From Welwitschia mirabilis (Eukaryota > Gnetophyta > Gnetopsida > Welwitschiales), in assembly GCA_051453625.1 (NCBI GenBank), contig JBOZIK010000001.1, positions 285,840,974 to 285,904,973 of the forward strand: a stretch of DNA of 64,000 bases, read 5' to 3'. The translations under genes were made by a program, and so were the position numbers. The first letter of the stretch is position 1. Each line of letters begins with the position of its first letter. Shown here piece by piece: positions 23,845 to 35,899 of this stretch. The notes beneath the pieces are model-generated. The model was not told the DNA's origin. It was given only the letters and a program-made list of their open reading frames with translations, and searched no databases.

Positions 23845-26186
23845 TTATATGAGTTAATAATCCCTAATTCTTAGAAATGCTTAGATCTTTTCAATCTGTT
23901 ATAAATTTATATTTAATTCAAAGGTCTTATGACTAAATTTTATTATCTGAGCATGCATGATAAATTTTAGTATGGAGCACTAGTACCTTCATTAATGATC
24001 CTACTTTATTCCATTAGAAGACGACATTACTACTATGTACTCCTTTAATCAATTATGTCTCTATGAAGCTTAATATTGTATTGCATTATATGGTAAAAAA
24101 TATTAATAATGCATGATTTCTTGGATATCCATAGTCATAAGATAAGTCAAAACAATTTTTGCGAGGTACCTAGGAATATTCTAATATCTCATATGTTTGG
24201 ATTCTAGATAAATTAAATTTTTTCAATATTAAGTCCAAACAATCAATAGAACTATTATTGGTCTTAGGTTTCTTTCTACTTAATCTAACTTGTATTTTTC
24301 TTGAATCAACAACTATACTTGTTCCATCATCAAAAATAAATTTTTCTATTTTTTTCATTCTAAATCCATATAAATAAATCAAAATTTTCTACTCCTGCAT
24401 ACGATGCCATTTAGTTATACTCCATTGTATTTTTAAAAATAATAATAAATGTTATTTTTGGTCAGTATAGATAAAATATTCTTTTAATGGAAGGTTTTAC
24501 ATTTTTATAGATACTTTTTCTTATCAAGGAACACATACTTATAATTTTCATGAATTCATATCCTATTTGATCTCACTTATTCATCAAAATGCATAACGAA
24601 TGACTTACATTCACTCTCTTATCTATAAATATAGAGCTCCACCGTTGGAGTTTTTCAAGAAGATACTTATGTCTATGTTATATTTCACCCCTATACTTAT
24701 ATTTTAGCCTTCTTAGTCTATCTAATTCTCTTATATATTGGTGTTATTATCCTTATTTTCCTAGTTGCATCTAATTCTCGAAAGTAAAATAGACATGATT
24801 CCATACCATGTTTAAGATTAATGTGAAAATTAAGTTGTTTTATGAGTAGGAGTATAATAATAAAAGTAAAAGAACCAAACTTTAATAAATAAAAAATATC
24901 ATTTACTATGTAATAATTAATAATTAGATAATATTAAAATAATTACTTCATTACAAAATGCATAGTTCATAATATTATGCTTGGTTTAGGAAGGTGGTTT
25001 ATGGCAGAACAACCCTTTAACTAACTGCCTAAGTGTTGGACTTAAGCTCATCTAACTTTAAGTGTTTCATCATACTTTGTCTTATTCTAAGATATTTATT
25101 TTTTCCCATTATAATGGTTTGAATAAGTGATCATCATTTATATATTATTTCATCAAGTACGAAGGGTTATGTCTTTTTGTTATGAAATGAAACATGTTAT
25201 TTCATGTTTTATTAATTAAGTTAATAATTATTAATTAAGTTAACTTACTAATACCTCCCTTTAATTTTAACTTGTTTTCATAGTTAAAATATTTTTGAAT
25301 TTTTTTCATTTTTAAATACTTTTTATTCCTTTTTTTTTTAACTTATCTTTCTTTACTATGTTCATTATCTTCAAAACTATTTCATTTTTTTAGGTTTATT
25401 TTTAGAAACTAATAGGATTGTAACATTTAAAAAATGTTAAATTTCTCTTTTTTTAAAATATATTATTTCAAAAAGTATTTTATATTAGTGGATAATAGTT
25501 TTATGACATAAAATAAAACAAATAAGTAAAATAAAGATTTTTTCTTACTTTAATGCTTTATCTTTAAATTTCTTTTCTTTAAGCCCGGGAAATGATTTTT
25601 TTTAATAATTAGTAATTTTTCTCATTTTTTAAAAGACGGATTTTTATATAAATATTTATATGATGTGAAGGGACCATTTTATTCCTTACATAAAGTTAAA
25701 TAACATAAACACAAATACTTTACATAGCCTTGTTTTTATAATACTTCAACAAAAAGATAATATGTACAAGGCACATGTATAAAGAAAAATTGATGATATA
25801 ATAAAATTTACATAAAGAACTTATAATATTACTTCATGTCTATTTTAGAGTCTTCTTTTATAGTTTCTTTAGCCTTTCTAAAGCCTAATTTGATAGCTTA
25901 TCCAATAGTTTCTTTTAATTATAGAGTTTTTTTTTTTCCTTCTTGAAAAGCATTACTTATTTTAAGATTTAATCTAATTCTTGAAAAAAGATTTTAATTT
26001 GAAAATGAAGCTCCTTACTATTGCTTTTTTTCATTTTTAAGGGATTTTCTATTTCATCTTTTTCATGTAGAACATACATGGTATCTCCTTTAAGATTTTC
26101 AAACTAAGCTAGTATTTCATTAAGCTATCGCTAACACTTCTCATTATTACTGTTTAATTTTATCATCCTCATCTTATGTTTATTAT
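23845..26186. other. AT-rich DNA, no gene seen
   Basis: I find no convincing coding frame. A 70-codon minus frame at 24170-24382 shows no recognised motif. Short inverted words around TTAATTAAGTTAATAATTA occur at 25210-25240. The region ends at the 5' LTR of copia element 4. Confidence 0.5.
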
Positions 26187-27344
26187 TATTGGTAAATTAT
26201 AGTTTTGATGATTTCAATTATCAAACATAATGTTTTTGTTATGTAGATAGGAAAAATTGAAGAACATAAAATAACAAAAGCATTAATCCAAGTCAAACCT
26301 TAAAGTTTATATTACATAGGAGTTTCAGCTCAGATTTCATGAATGTTAAAACAAAACTAATAGAATACATATACACATATGAAGGCATCTATGGGAATGA
26401 TGTCTAATATATGAAATATATGTATGCTAAACTAGACTTGATCCTAGCAAAGATTTTATATTGATAAAGATATTTATATTAAAGGAAGAAACTAATATAG
26501 ATGAAAGTCATTTATGAAGCTAAAGATGTTTATACTAATTTAATTATTGGAACAAATCTACATAGTTAAAGACATTTATACTAAAGTGGAAGAGATAATA
26601 AAGATAAATTATATTTTAATGATTTATCTACATCTGAAAAAATTAATCAAGTTTTACATCTTGAATTCATAATTACTAAGGTTCATGAAAACTACAATAT
26701 GAGTTTTATTAAAATTTGGGTAGTTTGACTAGAGATGTCTTCCATCTTAAAGATGTTTTCCTAATAAGAGATGTCTACCATATCAAATATGTCTATTTCA
26801 AAATTTTGCGAAAAATAAAATAGCTATTGAATGCTTTAAGATCAGCCATTTCTATTTGTTATACAATGATTACATGTTTTTAAATAACTATCTTTCTAGA
26901 GTAATAGCAAGAAAAACATTAAAAGTATAAAGGGCATAAATAGAGAAGGGAAAAAAAATACTTGCACAAGTGATTGGTACTACACACAAATCTTTAGGCT
27001 ATATTTTATAAAGGACTATCTAATGAATATGTATTTTAATGATTAGGTCTTATGGATCTATATCACTCTGATCTTTGACACTCCTGAGTAATAACAACAA
27101 GGAAGGACTCAAGCACTTCATCATAGAAATATCTTTTTATGCTTGTTATTTTATTTATTATCATTATTTATTAGAATATAAGTTTAGGACTACCAAATTT
27201 TTTTGAATACACTCATTATCATCCATTTCTTATTTTTAATCATAGAACCCCTTGCTAGGATTTCCATATTATAAGAAAACCTTTATATGATTGTGCTTCT
27301 ATAAGTACCTCTAAGCATAGTTTTAGTTCAAGTTATTGTATACC
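26187..27344 (+). mobile_element. 5' LTR of copia element 4, first part
   Basis: It starts TATTGGTAAATTATAG, matching TGTTAGTAAAATCCTAG of the LTR at 10515 with the initial TG changed to TA. Blocks 'AAGATGT', 'GTGATTGGTACTACACA' and 'TAAGCATA' follow in the same order. It breaks off after ATTGTATACC, which corresponds to ATTGTAATCC at about 11634-11643 in the intact LTR. The continuation ATATCCATAAGGGGAAG lies at 52798. Confidence 0.8.
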
Positions 27345-27928
27345 TATTGCAGTATCTATTTATGCAATCATTTATATCCTTAATTAAATCTTATCAATCA
27401 CAAATATTTTCATAATACTTACACTAGTATAGATGGGAATTAATCAAAATGTTATAATCCATCGAAGGAACTATGCTCAGAGCTAGAAATTTAATTTTTG
27501 TGAAATATTTTTATGTTTTTCTTTTTATGATTCAATAATAAAAATAGATAATACAAGAAAATAAACACACTATGTAATGCAAATGCAAGCTACTTTAAAT
27601 GTAATAACTATCTAACTACCAAATCCCTATCCTAAGATTAACTTTGTATAACTTAGATCAATTAAGAAAACTGTTACTAACCTTAACCAACTGAGGCTGT
27701 CAAGTATATTAAACAAAATATGGAAAACATGCAATGATTATGCTAGGAAATATAAAATGAAATTAAATGAAAATCCTAAACTAATGATCTCAACCTTAAC
27801 AAAGGTTACCCTTAATGACCTATATTAATTATGAAACTTCCAAGAAATCATAACAAACATAAACTATAAAATACATGCATGTGAATATGTATAATAATAA
27901 AAGAATATTTTCATTAGAGTCAAACTAA
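27345..27928 (-). mobile_element. 3' LTR of Athila element 3, distal half
   Basis: Read on the minus strand this is the 3' half of an LTR, matching 51562-52110 block for block: 'TAATTAAATCTTATCAATCACAAATATTT', 'ATAATCCAT(C/T)GAAG', 'ATGATTA(T/A)GCTAGGAAATATAAAATG'. It stops after TTTCATTAGAGTCAAAC and resumes at 41978 with ATCAACATCCTATTA. The intact LTR reads TTTCATTAAAGTTGAAC then AACATTCTATTA near 52105-52135. Confidence 0.85.
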
Positions 27929-29122
27929 TATTGCAATGCTAATTTGTAGGATTTTTATGGAGTATTTTGAATAGTTTTATAGGGCATTTATTTAGGTTTA
28001 TATGCAATTCTAATAATTAAGGAAAGTTAATGGGATGATCATAAAAACACATAATTCTTAATATATTTAGAGATACTTTAGAATATTCTGACACTTAGCA
28101 CTTTGAAGAAAAGATCAATGATGTAGAAGGCTGGTTTCTATTAGCTTAAAAAAAAAAAGAAATCCACTTTATTATTCCCATGATAGTCAGCATGATATTA
28201 CTAGTGACATGGACTAAAACTATGGGCTAACTATGGTGATGGAAGCGAATGAATTACCTCTTATTATAGAGTATCATCCCTAGTGTCATATCTATAATAG
28301 TTATGATGACAACTATTTTGTATGAATAGAAATGAATTATTTTTATAATAGAGTGATGTGACCTATGTGAGTTGCTAGGGTTTCTTTTCTGACTTCTAGG
28401 GTTTTTCTTAGAACTTCTATCTGTCTTTTGTACTAGATATTATTATGATAAGAGATTGAAATATAAGAGGTTCATCCTATTNNNNNNNNNNTTTCCTTGG
28501 TGTTGAGTTGAGTATTCTTCATTAAGGGGTTACTATTTTGTTTGTAAGTGGATGTTAATTCATGACTAATACAAGAACTATTTTTACTTCTATTGTCTAA
28601 ACATCCATTATGGTTTAAGTTGATTATGATTATGTGACAACTTCATAGTTTTTCTATATCATAAGAGAAACCTTTGTTAAGGTTAACATTGTTAGTTTAG
28701 ATCTTGCATTGCACTTCATTTTATTCTATTTTTACAATTGCATTATGTTTGATATATCTTATAGCTTATGTTGATTAGGGATAAGTGATAGCTCTCTCTA
28801 ATTGATATAAGTTATAAGAGCTAATTCTTATAATCAGAGGATTGGAATTCAAATAGATTTATTACACTTGCATTTCATCCATTTGTATTTCATCATCATT
28901 CATATTTCATTGCATTTTCATTATTCTTTATTTTTATTTATAAAAGGAAAAACCTTAAAAAAACTTTGTAAAATCAATTATCTAACTTCTAACCTAGTGC
29001 CTTCAATGGATTATGACATTCAAAATAACTCACGTCTATACTATTATGTGTTTTTTTACAACTATTATAAATTATAGGTTTTATCTAAAAACTTAAAGAG
29101 TATATAAATTTACATCACAACA
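27929..29122 (+). mobile_element. Athila-like LTR 1
   Basis: It starts TATTGCAATG (TG decayed to TA) and ends CATCACAACA, followed by the primer site. Relative to LTRs 2 and 3 it lacks about 50 bases around 28420 that hold the CTATAAATACCC promoter block. It contains a 10-N gap at 28482-28491 where the other LTRs have an ACAGAGAGAACTTT-like stretch. Confidence 0.85.
28482..28491. other. assembly gap (10 N)
   Basis: Ten N inside LTR 1. Comparison with 32110-32130 and 41335-41352 suggests about 15 real bases belong here. Confidence 0.95.
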
Positions 29123-29125
29123 TTT

Positions 29126-29142
29126 TAGCACCATTGCTAGGA
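29126..29142 (+). promoter_or_regulatory. primer-binding site of element 1 (tRNA-Asp type, decayed)
   Basis: TAGCACCATTGCTAGGA corresponds to the plant Athila primer site TGGCGCCGTTGCCGGGGA with only G-to-A and C-to-T changes. It lies directly after the LTR end. Confidence 0.7.
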
Positions 29143-29870
29143 AATGTCATAAGAAGCTAGAGGATTATCACTATCTAGACAAATATCTTAGACTTTAATT
29201 TAAGTTATTTATTTACAATAGTTTCATATTTCTATTCTCGTTCTATAGGTTTATTTTTTATTATTTTTTGATTTTGATAGCATTAATAAATAATATCATT
29301 CTTACTATCATTCACATGAAAAAGATGGATGATGGTCTACATTTTTAATATTTCTTTGATTTTAATAATAAAAGTTATCGATGTTTGGTAGTGTACATCA
29401 TCCACTCTTTTATCCCCATGACCAGTGAATGACTGTTAGTAGTCTTTATTTTAGTTTTTGTTTTGTTTTTGGTAATTCTATTTTTCTATTTTTTAGAGCA
29501 TGTATGTACTGGTCATCTTGTGTGTCATCCCCATGATGTATAGGATGATGATCATTATGTTTTATATCTCAGTACATATGGATATCATGAATTTTGATAA
29601 AAGGACAAAATATAAGAGAGAGTAAAATTTGATTGAGGAAAACATCAGAAAATGGTTATGTAACTTTAAGCAATGTCTAGATATACATGCCCTAGATATG
29701 TAAATTCTAGGAATTAAAGAAGAATATTTCTCTACTCTTATTATTTTAGAGTTAATTTTTTTGAAATAAAATTATCAAAATAATAGCATAAGATAGATCG
29801 TGTTATTTTTTTTTCATCTATGTCAAAATCATAGAAATAATAAAAGTAGGTTGCTTAGTACAGTACACCA
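29143..29870 (+). other. leader of element 1
   Basis: Untranslated leader between primer site and gag. It holds repeated TCATCC/GGATGA words (for example CATCCACTC, GTCATCCCCATGATG and AGGATGATGATC at 29395-29555) able to form short hairpins. The same words recur in the leader of element 2. No coding frame is visible. Confidence 0.5.
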
Positions 29871-30854
29871 ATCATGATAGGAATTTTGACTTTGAATGTG
29901 AATTCTATGCTTAGAGATCTAATTGATAATAGAAAACATGAAATCCAAACTTCTCTCAATTTATCATCTAATGATGATGTAGAATTAAGAAACTTGAGTG
30001 CATATTCAACATTTTTGGGGGAACTTGAAGAGGAACCTTTTCAACATCTAGTTGATATTGAATAACTTATGATTATCTTAAGAAATGTGAAGAAATGTAT
30101 TAGTAATTGTAGTTACATGGTTATCTTTCTAGTCATACTTAGAAAAAAAGGAAATCCTTAGATAAGAACCATTCCACATAAGAGTCTCAAATCATGGAGT
30201 CAACTATAATAAGTTTTTATTAAAATATTTTTAAGAGGAAGTACCATGAAAAAAATAAGAAAGAANNNNNNNNNNNNNNNNNNNNNNNNNNNNNNNNNNN
30301 NNNNNNNNNNNNNNNNNNNNNNNNNNNNNNNNNNNNNNNNNNNNNNNNNNNNNNNNNNNNNNNNNACTATAATAAGTTTTTATTAAAAGATTTTTAAGAG
30401 GAAGTACCATGAAAAAAATAAGAAAGAAAGTTAACAACTTTCAATAACAACCTCAAAAGGATTATAACACAACATATGAGTGCTTCATCATAGCTATTCA
30501 TTCCAACCTTATTGATGAATCTTATAAAGAGGAATCAATAGATTATTTCTATAGTGGATTGAGTAATCAAACTAAATAAGTTCTAGATTTTTCTTATGGT
30601 GGTAACTTAATAAACTTAAATATAGATGATGCATGGAATTTCTTAGAAGATCTGATGGAATTAAGTCAAACTTGATCAAAACCCACTTCTAAAGAAAATC
30701 AAACTATAGGTCAAATTATATAAGACTTAAAGGAAGTAAAACATGATAAATAGGAAGAAAAAGGATTTCAATACCACTTTGGAGAAGTATACTTAAATAA
30801 GAGTTGATGAAAAGGTAGTTAAAGAGGAAAAAAAAACTTCAACATGTGATATAT
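29871..30854 (+). pseudogene. gag remnant of Athila-like element 1
   Basis: This is a Ty3/gypsy gag of the Retrotrans_gag family. After an N-terminal region (NLSAYSTFLGELEEEPFQHL, 29989-30053) come the core: KSWSQL (30190s), IFLRGSTMKKIRKK, DYNTTYECFIIAIHSNLIDE (30465-30520), IDYFYSGLSNQTK*VLDFSYGG and IDDAWNFLEDLMELSQT (30625-30675). The zinc knuckle start TCDI is reached at 30845 and then lost in a gap. Stops and a frameshift break it. A 100-N gap at 30266-30365 interrupts the core but is probably artificial. No protease or pol follows after the second gap, so element 1 looks non-autonomous. Confidence 0.85.
30266..30365. other. assembly gap (100 N), probably artificial
   Basis: The 63 bases before (30203-30265) and after (30366-30428) differ at one position. 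The homologous gag at 33650-33710 has the segment only once. Confidence 0.9.
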
Positions 30855-30954
30855 NNNNNNNNNNNNNNNNNNNNNNNNNNNNNNNNNNNNNNNNNNNNNN
30901 NNNNNNNNNNNNNNNNNNNNNNNNNNNNNNNNNNNNNNNNNNNNNNNNNNNNNN
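30855..30954. other. assembly gap (100 N)
   Basis: It falls within the gag zinc knuckle of element 1. The right flank is not homologous to element 2 at the corresponding place, so real sequence may be missing. Confidence 0.95.
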
Positions 30955-31518
30955 CTCCCCTCTACCAACAAAGAAGATTCTTTATTAGGATTATTTAAGA
31001 ATATGGCTCAAGATAAGCATTATGATGCTAAATATATTGAAAAATAGTAAGAATTTATTACATTCATGTATTACAACTCACCTATTCCACTAAAAAAGAA
31101 ATATTTAGAGAAAATTTATATGGATTTAAGGGGAATGCATGAAAAATATATGAAAATTCACAAAGAAAATAATAGGTGTAAACAAAAATGGGTAAAAGCT
31201 ATAGAGCAGGTGCAGATCAAGTAGGATAAAATTAAAATGCTAAAAAAATATTTCTTTCCTTTGAAAAAATTTAACATTAACTTTGTAAGAATCTGCACCA
31301 ATGAATTATTCTTTACTTAAGCAGAGTTTAATAAAAATATTGCAAAATGAATTTTCTCCAATAATAGTAAGAATTCTGCAAACCACTTCATATCAAATAC
31401 CTCTAGTGGATGCAAAAGATATTAGGCATTAAATCTCAGACTCCCTTAAAGGAATCTTGACTTCTCTTAGCTAGTTAAACTTAATTGAGAAATCAAGAAG
31501 GAGAATTGTAAGTTGCTT
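30955..31518 (+). pseudogene. unidentified charged reading frame in element 1
   Basis: One frame is readable from about 31090 to 31330 with a stop at 31221 and another near 31320. It is strongly charged and helix-prone (YLEKIYMDLRGMHEKYMKIH, then NRCKQKWVKAIEQVQIK and KIKMLKKYFFPLKKFN). It occupies the place of protease, RT, RNase H and integrase between gag and the shared LTR. I do not recognise it and see no counterpart in element 2. It could be a captured sequence, the N-terminal part of another gag, or chance. The last 60 bases before the LTR are purine-rich (GAAATCAAGAAGGAGAA, 31488-31504) and may include the polypurine tract. Confidence 0.35.
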
Positions 31519-32669
31519 ATTGTGATGTCAATTTGTAGGATTTTGATGGGTACTTTGAGTACTTTTATGAGACATTTATATAAGTTTATATGCATTTCTA
31601 ATGATTATGAAGTATTAAGGAAATGATCATGAAAACATGTAGTTATTAGCATATTTGAAGGCATTTCAGGATTTATGATACTTAATATTTTAAAAGAAGG
31701 ATCAATGATGCAGATGACTGATTTGTTTTAACTAGAAGAATAAGGAAGTCTGTCATTCCCTTTGTCATCTCCATTATAGTCAGGACGATAGTATTGATGA
31801 CATGGGCTAAAACTGTGGGTCTAACTAGGGGGATAAAAGCTGATAACTCACCTCTTATTATGGAGTATCATCCTTAGTGTCATCCCCATGATAGACAAAA
31901 TGATAACTATTTTGTATGAATGGAAGTGATTTATCTTTATAATGAGATCACATGACCCATGTGATTTTCTAAGATTTCTTCTCTCACTTTTAGAATTTTT
32001 GCTTCTAAGAATCCAATGTAAAACTATAAATACCCCTCTTACCTTTCCTTATATTTCCATCTTTTTATACTAGATATTCTTGTGATAAGAGATTAGAGGA
32101 CAAGATGTCCATCCATAGCTATATAGAGAACTTTTTCTTAGTGGGCTGAGTATACTCCATTGAGGTGTTACTACTTTTTATAAGTGGATGTTAATTCATG
32201 ATTAATAAAAGAACTCTTTTCACTTCTATTGTGTGAACCTCTCTTATGATTTAAGTTGATTATGATTATGTGATAATTTCATAGTTTAACTAAATGATAA
32301 GAGCAATCTTTGTTAAGGATGACATTATTAGTTTAGATCTTACATTGTATTTCATTTTATTCCATTTACATATTTCCACTATTTCACATTCTATTTGGTA
32401 TATCTTATAGCCTATGTTAATTAGGAACAAGTGATAGCTCTTTCTAATTGCTTTAAGGGCTGATTTTTATGATAAACAGATTGGAATTCAATTAGACTCA
32501 TTACACTTACATTTAATTCATTTGCATTTCATCATCATTTATCTTGCCTTTAATGGATCATGACATTTAGGTTAACTCTTGTCTATACTAGTGTGTGTTT
32601 TCTTATAATCATTGTGATTTACAGGTTTTACCTAAGAACTTAAATATTACACAAATTCATATTATAACA
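31519..32669 (+). mobile_element. Athila-like LTR 2 (shared middle LTR)
   Basis: It starts TATTGTGATGTCAATTTG and ends CATATTATAACA, followed by a primer site. It serves as 3' LTR of internal region 1 and 5' LTR of internal region 2. It retains the promoter block with TATA box at 32025. Confidence 0.85.
32025..32032 (+). promoter_or_regulatory. TATA box of LTR 2
   Basis: TATAAATA followed by CCCC, conserved at the same place in LTR 3 (41252-41259) and in the LTR at 2977, and lost by deletion in LTR 1. Confidence 0.65.
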
Positions 32670-32672
32670 TTT

Positions 32673-32690
32673 TAACGTCATTATCGAGAA
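32673..32690 (+). promoter_or_regulatory. primer-binding site of element 2 (tRNA-Asp type, decayed)
   Basis: TAACGTCATTATCGAGAAAG aligns with TGGCGCCGTTGCCGGGGA mostly by C-to-T and G-to-A changes and follows the LTR end at 32669. Confidence 0.65.
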
Positions 32691-33390
32691 AGGTTATAAG
32701 GAACTATTGTCACTATCTAGATAAGTATCTTAGACTTTAGTTTAAGTTATTTATTTAAAATAGTATTATATTTTTATTACAAGCTTATATAGGATTATTT
32801 TTTCTATAATTTTTCATTTTGGTAGTGATAATAAGCTTTGTCATCCTCACTATCATCCACATGACAAGGTGGATGGTAGTCTACATTTTTTGTATTTTTA
32901 TAATTCTAGTGATAAATTTTTTTTATTTTTTTAGTAGCATACATCATCCACTTCATTGTTCCATAACACATAGGATGATAGTTCCTACTTCTATGTTTTG
33001 TAATTTATGTAATTTATTCTTTCTATTTCAATATATCTACACTAATCAATCCTATGTTGTCTCCATGACATATAGGACAATGATCAGTATGTTTTCTATC
33101 TAAGTATGTAGGGACATGATGAATTCTGGTAAAAAGACAAAATAACAGAGAGTGCGAAACTTGATTAAGAAAAACATCAGAGAAGGGTTATTTAACTTTG
33201 AGAAATATCTAGATATGCACACCACATATATGCAAATTTCAAGAATTAAAGAATAAGATTTTTATAATAAATTTTTCAAAATAAAATTGTAAAAATAATA
33301 GCATAGAAGCAAATCATATTATTTATTTTTCATTTATGTTGAAATCATCATAAAAATAAAAGCAAGTTAATTCATCTAGTACACTAATCA
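32691..33390 (+). other. leader of element 2
   Basis: Homologous to the leader of element 1, with the same TCATCC/GGATG(A/G) hairpin words at 32839-33075. A hydrophobic 94-codon frame (32819-33103) overlaps these words and has no sign of being a protein. Confidence 0.5.
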
Positions 33391-34300
33391 TGATAAGAAC
33401 TTTGACTTCAAATATGAATGCTATAGAATTACGAAACTTGAGTGCATAGCTAAGCTTTTTGAAGAAACCTAAAGAGGACTCTTTTCAATATTTAGACGAC
33501 ATTGAACAACTTGTGCTTATCTTAAAAAATGGGAAGAAATTTGTTAATTATCATACTTACATAGTTATCTTTTTAGTCATGCTTAGAGGAAAAGCAAAAC
33601 TTTAGCTTAGAACCATTCCACATAAGAGTTAAATCATAAAACCACATGCAAGAATTTTTTATTAAAATATTTTCAAGTGAAAGTACCATGAGACAAGAAG
33701 GAAGGAAGTTACCAACTTTTAACAACAACCTTAAGATGATTATGTCACAACATATAAGCATTTCATTATAGCTATTTATTCAAACCTTATCATTGAGTTT
33801 CATAAAGAGGAATTGATAGATTATTTCTACAAGTGTATTAACTAGTTAAACTAAACAACTTATAGACTTTTCTTGTTGTGGCAACTTGGATGAACTTGAC
33901 TTTTGATGATGCATGGAATTTATTGGAAGATATAGTGGAAATAAATCAAACCTGGCTAAAATCCACTTCTTAAAAAAATGAATTATAGTTCACATCATAA
34001 AATATTTAAAGAAAGTAAAACATGATAAGGAGGAAGAAAAAGGTGATTCAAGTAACATGATTAAGGAATAAGGATTCCATTACCCCTTTGGAGAAGTAAA
34101 CTCAAATAATAGTTGATGAAAAGGTAGTAAAAGAGGAAAATACAACTTCAACATGTGATATATGTAAAGACAACTCTCATTTAACTAAAGAGTACCCTTT
34201 GTTGCCAACTTATAAAGAGGGGATGTTTGAGTAACTATGTGCATTTAATCAAAGAACACCTAACTTTAAAAGCCAACCATAATTTCAATAGAGATTAGGT
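33391..34300 (+). pseudogene. gag remnant of Athila-like element 2
   Basis: Homologous to the gag at 29871. The core region covers 33600-33960 (including the AWNLLEDIVEINQTW segment at about 33915-33957). The zinc knuckle is at 34154-34195 as CDICKDNSHLTKEY, a CX2CX4HX4C knuckle whose last Cys has become Tyr (TGC to TAC, a G-to-A change). Numerous stops and frameshifts make it non-functional. Confidence 0.85.
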
Positions 34301-35030
34301 GGATAATCAAATTAAAAACCTTTTGAAAATAGATTTAGAAATTCAAGATTCCAATCAAATAATTCCAATTTTCAATTAAACACTTCAAACTTTTAACCAA
34401 ATCAAAATCATCCACTTAGAGATTCAATAGAAAAATTAAAAAAGATGTAAGAAAATAGTAAGAATAATATTAAAAAATTAGTGAATGTGATTTAATTAAC
34501 AATATTAACTAATGAACAACCACAATATCTCTTGCAACTCAATCTTTATCTAATTCAAATAAAGTCAAGAAAAATTTGAAGGTAGTCATAAGAAGTGGAA
34601 ATGATAGAACACCTCCTACCCGTAAGGCTTCAACTTCCAAAAATATTGAAAAAAAAGTAAGGAAGAAGATGGTATAGAAATTTGAACACATATAACATGC
34701 CTTTAAAATTAAATAATAAACCCACCAATAAGAATTGTTCATAAGAAAACAAAGGAAAGAAATCATGTACTTCTTGGCTTGATAGGTTAAACATAAATCC
34801 TACCTATGATAAATACTTAAAGGACTTGATGCAAGAGTTAAACATCAATTTATATTCTTGGAAACTCTTGTAAGAAAATCCTAAATATTCTAGTTTATGA
34901 AGAGACCTAGTTAGAAGAAAATAAAAACGTACCATTCCTAGTAAGGTCTTCCTTACCTAATCTATTTCCAGCTTAGTCTTGAAAAAGTGTTCTAAATTTA
35001 AAGACCTTAGGGTACAGGCAGTGAGCATAA
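34301..35030 (+). other. gag-protease linker of element 2
   Basis: Asn/Lys-rich degenerate sequence following the zinc knuckle. It corresponds to the variable linker before the gypsy protease. No conserved motif. Confidence 0.5.
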
Positions 35031-35345
35031 CTTTGAAAGAAAATAAGAAAATTAAAAAAATCTTTAATGAATATAAGAGCAAGTGTAAACATCATGTCTT
35101 TTTACATATGTATAAGACTTGGAATGAAAAATAGAGTGGAATCTATACAAATTATCTTAAAATTGGTTGATACATCAATTAAGAAATCCTTGGGAATTAT
35201 GAAAGACTTAATTATCTAAATAGAAGAATTCTCTACCCTATTAATGTGGTTATCATTAAAGTAGAATATGATAGAGGTTATCTACTACTCTGAGGAAGAG
35301 CTTTTTGTGTAACTTCCCACTATATCATTGATACATAAACTGAAA
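35031..35345 (+). pseudogene. aspartic protease remnant of element 2
   Basis: The active-site region reads SLMNIRASVNIMS (about 35064-35100), where Athila proteases have a D-L-G-A-S core. The catalytic Asp is Asn. It continues with the IQIILKLVDTSIKKSLGIMK, then VVIIKVEYDRGYLLL and HYIIDT segments, matching in order the LQLADRS…G.V.D, DF.VLD and PFL.T..A.ID blocks of the family. It is not translatable. Confidence 0.75.
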
Positions 35346-35899
35346 TGATGAAATGTTACATAGACAATAAAAATTTCACCATTATATTTTATAAATCTAC
35401 TTAAAAAAAAATAGGAAATGAGTATAACTTAGAATAATAAGTTAAACCAACCTTATTTTACAACATCACCTAATTAAGGATAGATTAATAATGCTACATG
35501 ATTCAACTCTAGATGATGACCCAATTAAAATACACTTTCTTAAGCATGGCAATAAGGAATTTTTAACCTATGAAGAAGTCTAAAATGTTTACTTAATCCA
35601 ATACCTTTTTGAAGGATGTCATTTATTGTAGTCACTCAAACTATAGTCCAGGACAATAGTCACTAATGATAATTTAGTAATAAAACTTAAACATTAAAAC
35701 TTAGATCTAAAAAAGTTATCCAAATGTCTAAAATACGTTTTTCTATCTAACAATTAAAATAAACTTTTGGTAATAAGTGACCTTCTTACTCGTTAATAAG
35801 AATTTAACTTGATCTCGCTTTTGAATTCTATGGAAAATGCTTTTGATTGGACTCACAAAAATTTAGCTACCATTTCTTCTTCCATAGTTTAATACAAAA

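Noticed and set aside
24170-24382. 70-codon minus-strand frame
   Set aside because: No recognised motif, no neighbours of the same kind; length is ordinary for chance in this composition.
32819-33103. 94-codon hydrophobic open frame
   Set aside because: It lies in the untranslated leader of Athila element 2 over hairpin words; its counterpart in element 1 is not open.
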